Assembly (NCBI RefSeq): GCF_001500065.1
Contig: NZ_LQIN01000007.1
Location: 59,934 to 123,933 of the forward strand
DNA from: Mycobacterium sp. IS-3022
GTDB lineage: Bacteria; Actinomycetota; Actinomycetes; Mycobacteriales; Mycobacteriaceae
Direction: 5' to 3'
DNA: 64,000 nucleotides
In this document: positions 46,698 to 53,165 of the stretch, piece after piece
Layout of the letters: each line of letters starts with the position of its first letter
How positions within the stretch are numbered: the first letter of the stretch is position 1
Program-made: the position numbers and the translations under genes
Notes under the pieces: generated by a model
Told to the model about the DNA's origin: nothing
The model's input: only the letters and a program-made list of their open reading frames with translations
The model's database searches: none

Positions 46698-47996
46698 CTA
46701 CGCCTCGAGGATCGCCGCGACGCCCTGCCCGCCGGCCGCGCAGATCGAGATCAGCCCGCGGACCGGTTGACCGGTCTGCTTCTTCTTCTCGGCCAGCTGC
46801 TTGGCCAACTGCGCGACGATGCGCCCGCCGGTCGCGGCGAACGGATGGCCCGCGGCCAGGGACGACCCATTGACATTGAGCTTCGACCGGTCGATCGAGC
46901 CGAGCGCGGCGTCGAGGCCGAGCCGCTCCTTGCAGTACTCCTCGGACTCCCACGCCTGCAGGTGTGCGAGCACCACCGACGCGAACGCCTCGTGGACCTC
47001 ATAGAAGTCGAAATCCTGCAGGCTCAGCCCGTTGCGAGCGAGTAGGCGCGGCACCGCATACGTCGGCGCCATCAGCAGTCCGTCCTTGCCGTTGACGTAG
47101 TCCACCGCGGCGGTCTCCGCGTCGACGAAGTATGCGAGCGGTTCGACGCCATGGGCCGACGCCCACTCCTCGGAGGCCAGCAGCGACACCGAGGCGCCGT
47201 CGGTCAGCGGAGTGGAGTTGCCGGCGGTCATCGTCGCGTCGCCGTTGCGGACCCCGAACACAGGCTTGAGCTTGGCGAGCTTCTCGGCCGACGAGTCCGC
47301 CCGCAGGTTGTTGTCGCGGTACACGCCGAGGAACGGCGTGACCAGGTCGTCGAAGAACCCGCGGTCGTAGGCGGCGGACATGTTGCGATGGCTGGCGGCC
47401 GCCAATTCGTCCTGGTCGGTGCGCTTGATCCCCATCTCCTTGGCGGTGACGGCAGCGTGTTCGCCCATCGACATCCCGGTGCGCGGCTCGCTGTTGACGG
47501 GGATCTGGATGCCCAACGAGGCCGGCAGTTTGCCGACCAGCTTCAGCCGGTCGAGGTTCGACTTCGACCGGCGCAGCCCCAGCAGCGTGCGACGAAGGTC
47601 GTCGCCGAGTGCGATCGGCGCATCGGAGGCGGTGTCGACGCCGCCCGCCGCGGCCACCTCATAGCGGCCGGCGGCTATCCCGTCGGCCGCGGAGATGGTG
47701 GCCTGCAGCCCGGTTCCGCAGGCCTGCTGGATGTCGAAGGCCGGCGTGTACGACGACAGCGCGCTGCCGAGCACGCACTCGCGGATCAGGTTGAAGTCGC
47801 GGCTGTGCTTGAGCACCGCGCCGCCGATCACGGCGCCGAGAGTCTCGCCGGACAGGTTGAAGCGGTCGATGAGGCCGCCCAGGGCGGCGGTGAACATGTC
47901 CTGGTTCGACGCGCTGGCGTAGGCGCCGTCGGAGCGGGCGAACGGAATTCGGTTGCCGCCGAGGATGGCGACGCGTCGGCGGGTATCACTAGCCAT
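46698..47996 (-). CDS. fadA2: Acetyl-CoA acyltransferase (thiolase) FadA2
   Basis: A thiolase of 432 residues (Rv0243 homologue). The nucleophilic Cys is in FDIQQACGTGLQATISA, the His in VHEAFASV, and the second catalytic His in LAAGHPFAATGGRI. The C-terminal ICAAGGQGVAAILEA motif carries the second Cys. It cleaves 3-ketoacyl-CoA with CoA in beta-oxidation, or condenses acyl units in reverse. ATG 47996 (MASDTRRRVAILGG) is chosen because a TACTAT -10 lies seven bases upstream. It is divergent from fabG4, with an operator between them. Confidence 0.93.
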   Translation of the reverse strand: MASDTRRRVAILGGNRIPFARSDGAYASASNQDMFTAALGGLIDRFNLSGETLGAVIGGAVLKHSRDFNLIRECVLGSALSSYTPAFDIQQACGTGLQATISAADGIAAGRYEVAAAGGVDTASDAPIALGDDLRRTLLGLRRSKSNLDRLKLVGKLPASLGIQIPVNSEPRTGMSMGEHAAVTAKEMGIKRTDQDELAAASHRNMSAAYDRGFFDDLVTPFLGVYRDNNLRADSSAEKLAKLKPVFGVRNGDATMTAGNSTPLTDGASVSLLASEEWASAHGVEPLAYFVDAETAAVDYVNGKDGLLMAPTYAVPRLLARNGLSLQDFDFYEVHEAFASVVLAHLQAWESEEYCKERLGLDAALGSIDRSKLNVNGSSLAAGHPFAATGGRIVAQLAKQLAEKKKQTGQPVRGLISICAAGGQGVAAILEA

Positions 47997-48003
47997 GAAC
48001 CCC

Positions 48004-48036
48004 ATAGTACCCACCCTTCTTACTCAGGAGTAAGTT
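48004..48036. promoter_or_regulatory. Divergent fadA2/fabG4 promoters with shared CTTACTC-n2-GAGTAAG palindrome
   Basis: Minus-strand TACTAT (48009-48004) is seven bases before fadA2 ATG 47996. Plus-strand TAAGTT (48031-48036) is seven bases before fabG4 ATG 48044. A perfect palindrome CTTACTC-AG-GAGTAAG (48019-48034) overlaps the fabG4 -10 and the region just upstream of the fadA2 -10, so one bound repressor could block both. Confidence 0.65.
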
Positions 48037-48043
48037 CGTCCCC

Positions 48044-49396
48044 ATGGCTTCCGATCTGTACTCACAAATCGTCCATTCGACGCCGGGATCGTTCGTCGCC
48101 AAGCAGCTCGGCATTCCGCAGCCCGAGACGCTGCGCCGCTACAAGCAAGGCGATCCGCCGCTGGCGGGCACGTTGCTGATCGGCGGTGAGGGCCGTGTCG
48201 TGGAGCCGCTGCGCACCGCGCTGGCCGAGGATTACGACGTCGTCTCGAACAACCTCGGCGGTCGCTGGGCGGACTCGTTCGGCGGGCTGGTGTACGACGC
48301 GACCGGCATCACCGAACCGGCCGGGCTCAAGGGCTTGTACAAGTTCTTCACCCCGCTGCTGCGCAATCTCGGGCCGTCCGGCCGCGTCGTCGTCGTCGGC
48401 ACCACCCCGGAGCAGGCGGGCAGTGAACACGAGCGCATCGCGCAGCGCGCGCTCGAGGGCTTCACCCGGTCGCTGGGCAAGGAGTTGCGCCGCGGCGCGA
48501 CGGTGAACCTGGTGTACCTGTCCTCCGATGCCAAGCCCGCGGCGACGGGGCTGGAGTCGACGATGCGGTTCCTGCTCTCGGGCAAGTCCGCCTACGTGGA
48601 CGGGCAGGTGTTCCGGATCGGTGCGGAGGACTCGGCGCCGCCGGCGGACTGGGACCGGCCACTGGACGGCAAGGTCGCGATCGTCACCGGCGCGGCCCGC
48701 GGGATCGGCGCGACGATCGCCGAGGTGTTCTCGCGCGACGGAGCGAAGGTGGTGTGCATCGATGTCGAGGGGGCCAAGGACGCGCTCGGCGTGACGGCCA
48801 CCAAGGTCGGCGGCACTTCGATCGCGCTGGATGTGACGGCGCCCGATGCGGTCGAGCGCATCACCGAACACCTGAAGGAGAACCACGGCGGACGCGCCGA
48901 CATCCTGGTCAACAACGCCGGCATCACCCGCGACAAGCTGCTCGCGAACATGGACGAGGCGCGTTGGGACTCCGTCGTCGCGGTGAATCTTCTTGCGCCG
49001 CTTGCCCTAGCCGAAGGGCTGGTCGGCAACGGCTCGATCGGTGAGGGCGGCCGGATCGTCGGGCTGTCGTCGATGGCGGGAATCGCGGGTAACCGCGGGC
49101 AGACCAACTACGCGACCACCAAGGCGGGCATGATCGGGTTGACCGACAGCCTGGCGCAGGCCTACGCCGACAAGGGCGTCACGGTCAACGCGGTGGCGCC
49201 CGGGTTCATCGAGACCAAGATGACCGAGGCCATCCCGCTGGCCACCCGCGAAGTCGGGCGACGGCTGAACTCGTTGTATCAGGGCGGCCAACCGGTCGAC
49301 GTCGCCGAGACCATCGCCTACTTCGCGAGTCCCGCGTCCAACGCCGTGTCCGGCAACACGGTGCGCGTGTGCGGCCAGGCGTGGCTGGGGGCGTGA
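48044..49396 (+). CDS. fabG4: 3-oxoacyl-thioester reductase FabG4 (two-domain SDR)
   Basis: A protein of 450 residues (Rv0242c homologue). The N-terminal ~200 residues are a flavodoxin-like/degenerate SDR domain without a catalytic triad. The C-terminal ~245 residues are a full [11 protein letters not shown] for cofactor, [37 protein letters not shown] with Ser and YxxxK. It reduces 3-ketoacyl-CoA with NADH; the long form is known as high-molecular-weight FabG. It starts at ATG 48044, probably leaderless. It is followed by htdX after a single base (GTG 49398), so both form an operon. Confidence 0.94.
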   Translation: MASDLYSQIVHSTPGSFVAKQLGIPQPETLRRYKQGDPPLAGTLLIGGEGRVVEPLRTALAEDYDVVSNNLGGRWADSFGGLVYDATGITEPAGLKGLYKFFTPLLRNLGPSGRVVVVGTTPEQAGSEHERIAQRALEGFTRSLGKELRRGATVNLVYLSSDAKPAATGLESTMRFLLSGKSAYVDGQVFRIGAEDSAPPADWDRPLDGKVAIVTGAARGIGATIAEVFSRDGAKVVCIDVEGAKDALGVTATKVGGTSIALDVTAPDAVERITEHLKENHGGRADILVNNAGITRDKLLANMDEARWDSVVAVNLLAPLALAEGLVGNGSIGEGGRIVGLSSMAGIAGNRGQTNYATTKAGMIGLTDSLAQAYADKGVTVNAVAPGFIETKMTEAIPLATREVGRRLNSLYQGGQPVDVAETIAYFASPASNAVSGNTVRVCGQAWLGA

Positions 49397-49397
49397 C

Positions 49398-50240
49398 GTG
49401 ACCCAACCGTCCGGGCTGATGAACCTGGTGCGCGCCGCGGCGGGCGCGCTGCCCTTCGTGCCGCGCGGGGAGACGCTACCCGACCGCACGCTGACCGTCG
49501 ACGACCTGAGCATCGACCCCGACAACGTGGCGGCGTACGCCGACGTGACGGGTCTGCAGTTCGGCGACACCGTGCCGCTAACCTATCCCTTCGCGCTGAC
49601 CTTCCCGACGCTGATGTCGTTGGTCACCGGCTTCGACTTTCCGTTCGCGGCAATGGGTTCGGTGCACATCGAAAACCACATCACGCAGTATCGGCCGATC
49701 GCAGTCACCGACACCGTGTCGGTGAAGGTGCACGCGGAGAACCTGCGTGAGCACCGGCGCGGCCTGCTGGTCGACCTCGTGACCGACGTCAACGTCGGCA
49801 ACGAGCAGGCGTGGCACCAGGTGACGACGTTCCTGCATCAACAGCGCACGAGCTTGTCCGACGAACCCAAGCCGCCACCGCAGAAGCCACCGAAGCTGGG
49901 CCCCCCGAACGCGGTGCTGCGCATCACGCCCGGCCAGATCCGGCACTACGCCTCGGTGGGCGGCGACCACAACCCGATCCACACCAATCCCGTCGCGGCC
50001 AAGCTGTTCGGCTTTCCGACGGTGATCGCACACGGGATGTTCAGCGCCGCAGCGGTTCTCGCGAACATCGAGGGCCAGCTGCCGGTCGCGGTGAAGTACT
50101 CGGTGAAGTTCGCCAAGCCGGTGGTGCTGCCTGCCAGCGCCGGATTGTACGTCGACCGCGTCTCCGACGGCTGGGATCTGACGTTGCGCGACATGAAGAA
50201 GCGCGAGCCGCACCTGTTCGGCACGGTGCGGTCGCTCTAG
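49398..50240 (+). CDS. htdX: (R)-3-hydroxyacyl-thioester dehydratase HtdX
   Basis: A double-hotdog protein of 280 residues (Rv0241c homologue). The C-terminal half carries the R-hydratase motif with catalytic Asp and His: YASVGGDHNPIHTNPVAAK, followed by FGFPTVIAHGMF. The N-terminal half is a MaoC-like hotdog without the motif. It reversibly dehydrates (R)-3-hydroxyacyl thioesters. FabG4 makes the 3-hydroxyacyl substrate, so the pair catalyse consecutive steps. Start GTG 49398 lies two bases after the fabG4 stop. A palindromic repeat (copy B) begins 11 bases after its stop and may end the transcript. Confidence 0.93.
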   Translation: MTQPSGLMNLVRAAAGALPFVPRGETLPDRTLTVDDLSIDPDNVAAYADVTGLQFGDTVPLTYPFALTFPTLMSLVTGFDFPFAAMGSVHIENHITQYRPIAVTDTVSVKVHAENLREHRRGLLVDLVTDVNVGNEQAWHQVTTFLHQQRTSLSDEPKPPPQKPPKLGPPNAVLRITPGQIRHYASVGGDHNPIHTNPVAAKLFGFPTVIAHGMFSAAAVLANIEGQLPVAVKYSVKFAKPVVLPASAGLYVDRVSDGWDLTLRDMKKREPHLFGTVRSL

Positions 50241-50250
50241 CGATAGCTGG

Positions 50251-50310
50251 TTCGAGACTGCGCACAGATCGCGATCAGGCCTGGTTCGGCGATCTCGCCG
50301 CAGTCTCGAA
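50251..50310. repeat. 60-bp palindromic repeat, copy B
   Basis: Bounded by a perfect 12-bp inverted repeat, TTCGAGACTGCG (50251-50262) and CGCAGTCTCGAA (50299-50310). It lies between htdX and the histidine phosphatase gene. Its right arm is also a direct repeat of the right arm of copy C (24 of 26 bases match). Confidence 0.8.
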
Positions 50311-50344
50311 GCCGCCCTTCGCGAACGCCTGCAGGAGACGGGGC

Positions 50345-50920
50345 ATGGCCATCGAGCTGATCTTCGAAACGCATTCCTTGACTGTGGACAACGAAGCGGG
50401 CATTGCCACTGGATGGCTGCCCGGCGAGCTGTCGCCCCTAGGCCGCGAGCTTGCGCGTGAGCTTGGCCGGCGCCATCGCGACCGCCAACTCGCCGCTGTC
50501 TTCGTCTCCGATCTTGCCCGCGCCGTAGAGACTGCCGAGATTGCCTTCGCCGGCAGACATGTGCCCATCCGCACCGATTCCCGGCTACGCGAATGCAACT
50601 ACGGGATGCTCAATGGCATGCCAGTTGCACGGCTCACCACCATCCGCCGTCAGCACATCACCGAGCCCTATCCGGGCGGGCAGAGCTATCAACAGGTCGT
50701 CGACCAGATGCGCTCATTCATAAGGAGTTTGGCCGCACAATACGACGATCGGACCGTGCTGGTCATCGCTCACTCGGCCAATAAGTGGGCACTTGACTAC
50801 CTTCTGAAAGGACGACGTCTCGCCGAATCGGTCGACGCGCCGTTCGACTGGCAGGAAGGTTGGACCTACCACGCGCCACCGGGGTGGACCGTCGAGACCA
50901 CTAACCGCGATTCGGGCTAG
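50345..50920 (+). CDS. Histidine phosphatase (phosphoglycerate mutase-like) superfamily protein
   Basis: A protein of 191 residues starting at ATG 50345, seven bases after GGAGA. The branch-1 histidine-phosphatase pattern is largely present: SDLARAVETAEIAF, RECNYGMLNG and a second-His motif VIAHSANKW. The normally invariant RHG motif reads THS (FETHSLTVDNEAG, His at residue 10), so the His remains but the Arg is lost. Relatives with this change are common in actinobacteria; catalysis is uncertain. The gene is flanked by palindromic repeats B and C, and its last ten codons lie inside copy C. This suggests it was inserted or remodelled by recombination between repeats. It is not at this place in M. 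tuberculosis. Confidence 0.82.
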   Translation: MAIELIFETHSLTVDNEAGIATGWLPGELSPLGRELARELGRRHRDRQLAAVFVSDLARAVETAEIAFAGRHVPIRTDSRLRECNYGMLNGMPVARLTTIRRQHITEPYPGGQSYQQVVDQMRSFIRSLAAQYDDRTVLVIAHSANKWALDYLLKGRRLAESVDAPFDWQEGWTYHAPPGWTVETTNRDSG

Positions 50921-50946
50921 TTCGGCGATCGCCCCGCAGTCTCGAC
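50891..50946. repeat. 56-bp palindromic repeat, copy C, overlapping two gene ends
   Basis: Bounded by GTCGAGAC (50891-50898) and GTCTCGAC (50939-50946), a perfect 8-bp inverted repeat, and homologous to copies A and B along the right arm and middle. It contains the stop codons of both convergent genes and encodes the C-termini of the histidine phosphatase and the TetR protein. Confidence 0.7.
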
Positions 50947-51561
50947 GGGGTGGTCGGCCACGGCGTGGTCGGCCGGCGTCCCCTTCAGGCCCCGCCAGAA
51001 CAGGTTGATCATCAGTTCGGCGGCCTCGTCGACACCGGCGTCGCCGGTACTGACCCGGCTGGCCACCGCCTCGCCCGCTCCGACCAGCGCGACGGCCATC
51101 ATGTCGAAATCCGTGTCCGGCTCGGGGTTTCGGGTACCCGACCGCAGCAGCCTGCTCACCAGATCGATGATGCGTTCGCGGCCCTCACGCACGGTGTGGG
51201 CGAACGCCTGAGAGCTGGTGGCCTGACTGTAGAGCACCATCCACGAGGCCCGGTTGGCGTCGATGTAGTTCAGGAACGCCAGAACCGCGGTGCGCAGAAG
51301 GTCTTTCGGGCTCTGCTTGAAGTCGATCCGGCTGCGCACGTCGTCGACGAACCGGGCCAGCTCACGATCCAGGCACGCCGCGAACAACTCCTCCTTGGAG
51401 CCGTAGTACAGATACAGCATCGGCTTGGAGATCTGCGCTTCGGCGGCGATCGCGTCCATGGACGTCTCGTGATAGCCGTTGACCGAGAAGATCTGCACCG
51501 CGGCGTCAAGCATCTGCTGCTCGCGCACGGCGCGCGGCAACCGCTTGGTCCCTCCGGCCAT
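50917..51561 (-). CDS. TetR family transcriptional regulator (Rv0238-like)
   Basis: A protein of 214 residues. The N-terminal helix-turn-helix is clear (MLDAAVQIFSVNGYHETSMD, then AIAAEAQISKPMLYLYYGSKEELF at residues ~17-60). A ligand-binding helical domain follows. Length and location next to lpqI match Rv0238. ATG 51561 is six bases after a TACCCT -10, suggesting a leaderless transcript separate from lpqI. The last residues (ETAGRSPN) are encoded by repeat copy C and its stop overlaps that of the convergent phosphatase gene. Its targets are unknown; the palindromes at 48019 and 43459 are candidates. Confidence 0.87.
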   Translation of the reverse strand: MAGGTKRLPRAVREQQMLDAAVQIFSVNGYHETSMDAIAAEAQISKPMLYLYYGSKEELFAACLDRELARFVDDVRSRIDFKQSPKDLLRTAVLAFLNYIDANRASWMVLYSQATSSQAFAHTVREGRERIIDLVSRLLRSGTRNPEPDTDFDMMAVALVGAGEAVASRVSTGDAGVDEAAELMINLFWRGLKGTPADHAVADHPVETAGRSPN

Positions 51562-51567
51562 CACACA

Positions 51568-51573
51568 AGGGTA
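51568..51573 (-). promoter_or_regulatory. -10 element (TACCCT) for tetR
   Basis: On the minus strand TACCCT ends six bases before ATG 51561, inside the 34-bp gap after lpqI. No ribosome site is present. Confidence 0.45.
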
Positions 51574-51595
51574 AGCAATCGGTGGACGCCAGGTG

Positions 51596-52804
51596 TCAAC
51601 AGCGCGGGTTGGGCCCCTTCATCGCCGCCAGCCGCAGCACCGACGCGTCGACGCTGGACATCGACAGCTCACCGGCCGCCACCGCCTTCTCGAGCCGGTC
51701 GAGCACTGCGGGCACCTCACCGGTCGTCACCCACAACGCGTTGTCGGCGCCGGCCTGCAGGGCGCGCAGGGCGGCCTCGGCCACCCCGAACCGGTCGGAG
51801 ATGGCCTGCATGGACGACAGGTCGTCGGTGAACACCGGACCGTTGAACGGCGGGCCGCCGTAATTGCCGGACCGCAGCAGCGCATACGCGGCCGGGCTCA
51901 GGCTCGCCGGATCGCTTCCGGTCAGACCGGGCACCTGCATGTGGCCGACCATCACGCCGACGGGGGCCTGCGTGGTCAGCGTCCGATACGGCACCAGGTC
52001 GGTCGTCTGCAGTTCGGCGAGATCCGGCGTGGAGACGCTACCGGTGTGCGAGTCGCCCGACCCGGAGCCGTGGCCCGGGAAGTGCTTGAGCACCGGGAGG
52101 ACCCCCGCGTCGCGCAGCCCGCGAGCGTAGGCGCCGGCGAAGTCGGTGACGACGGTCGGGTCCGAACCAAAGGACCGGTCTCCGATGACACCGTCGACAT
52201 TGGCCGCGTCGGTGACGTCGACGACCGGGGCGAAGTCGATGGTGATGCCCATCCCGCGCATCTGCTGGCCGCGCCGCAACGCAATGTCGTACACCTGCTC
52301 GGGGGTGTTGGTCTGCGCCAGCACCCGCGGGGAGGGCTGAGCACCGATCAGCGGGGCCAGCCGCGACACCCGGCCGCCCTCCTCGTCGACGCTGACCGCC
52401 AGCGGCAGCGGGTTCGCCGCAGTCGCGATGTCGGCCAACGATCCGTCGGACAGCATCGACAGGTCCGTCCAGCTGCCGATCATGATGCCGCCCACATGAT
52501 GGGTGTCGACGACCGCGCGGGCGTCCGCCGCGCCGGTGACCCCGACCATCAGCAGTTGCGCGAGCTTGTCGCGCGTCGACATGGCCGAGAGCAGCTGCTC
52601 GCCGGCTCCGCACGCCGGTGCCGCCGGCGCGTCCGGCGCCGGAGCGTTCGGCACGGCGGTGGCCGCCTTCGTCAGCGGAGCCTCGGAGACGGCGGACGGG
52701 GCTTCGGGTTGCTCGGTCGGCGAACAGGCCAGCACGAGCCCGGTCAGTGCCACCAGTGCGCAGAGCGTCCTGGTCCTCGATGTCTTCCTCGATGTCAAGG
52801 CCAT
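51596..52804 (-). CDS. lpqI: Glycoside hydrolase family 3 lipoprotein LpqI (beta-N-acetylglucosaminidase)
   Basis: A protein of 402 residues. The signal peptide ends in lipobox LVLAC with Cys27, so the protein is lipid-anchored outside the membrane. The GH3 catalytic domain starts near residue 65. Conserved segments are VDEEGGRVSRL, FAPVVDVTDAANVDGVIGDR, KHFPGHGSGSGDSHTG with the catalytic His loop, and the nucleophile Asp in VFTDDLSSM. LpqI (Rv0237) recycles peptidoglycan by releasing GlcNAc from muropeptides. ATG 52804 is chosen from the signal peptide. It is upstream of tetR on the same strand and divergent from the DUF2613 gene. Confidence 0.92.
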   Translation of the reverse strand: MALTSRKTSRTRTLCALVALTGLVLACSPTEQPEAPSAVSEAPLTKAATAVPNAPAPDAPAAPACGAGEQLLSAMSTRDKLAQLLMVGVTGAADARAVVDTHHVGGIMIGSWTDLSMLSDGSLADIATAANPLPLAVSVDEEGGRVSRLAPLIGAQPSPRVLAQTNTPEQVYDIALRRGQQMRGMGITIDFAPVVDVTDAANVDGVIGDRSFGSDPTVVTDFAGAYARGLRDAGVLPVLKHFPGHGSGSGDSHTGSVSTPDLAELQTTDLVPYRTLTTQAPVGVMVGHMQVPGLTGSDPASLSPAAYALLRSGNYGGPPFNGPVFTDDLSSMQAISDRFGVAEAALRALQAGADNALWVTTGEVPAVLDRLEKAVAAGELSMSSVDASVLRLAAMKGPNPRC

Positions 52805-52911
52805 GGGCCTCGACACTAACGGCACTGGACGCTCAGTTCTATCTCCTGGTCGGCGAGCCGGGTGGCTCGACCGCCGGAACGCACGTTCATCTGCGGACAT
52901 CGGCCGCGTGC

Positions 52912-52917
52912 TACTTT
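52912..52917 (+). promoter_or_regulatory. -10 element (TACTTT) for the DUF2613 gene
   Basis: TACTTT is seven bases before ATG 52925, without a Shine-Dalgarno sequence. aftD, which follows after 67 bases, may share this promoter. Confidence 0.55.
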
Positions 52918-52924
52918 TGCCCCC

Positions 52925-53098
52925 ATGGATCGGTTCCTCGTGCCCGCCGCCGCCAGCATCGTGGTCGGCGTGCTGCTGGGCGCGGCAGCCGTATTCGGCG
53001 TGACGCTGATGGTGCAGCAGGACAACAGGCCTCCTCTGCAAGCGGGCGATCCGGCGTCCTCGGTGCTCAACAGGGTCGAGTACGGCGACCGAAGCTAA
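52925..53098 (+). CDS. DUF2613 small secreted/membrane peptide (Rv0236A-like)
   Basis: A protein of 57 residues. Residues 6-30 form one hydrophobic helix (LVPAAASIVVGVLLGAAAVF), followed by a polar tail with VQQDNRPPLQAGDPASSV. It could be an uncleaved anchor or a signal peptide with a short exported tail. The DUF2613 family occurs just upstream of aftD across mycobacteria and relatives (Rv0236A has the same length). This constant position suggests a role linked to AftD, but none has been established. The start is fixed by the promoter spacing. Confidence 0.85.
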   Translation: MDRFLVPAAASIVVGVLLGAAAVFGVTLMVQQDNRPPLQAGDPASSVLNRVEYGDRS

Positions 53099-53165
53099 AT
53101 CCCGGGTCGCGTCGCTCCTGCCCTCCGCCGCTGAGACCGTCCCGCTCTCGCGGCGCTGGCTGTGG

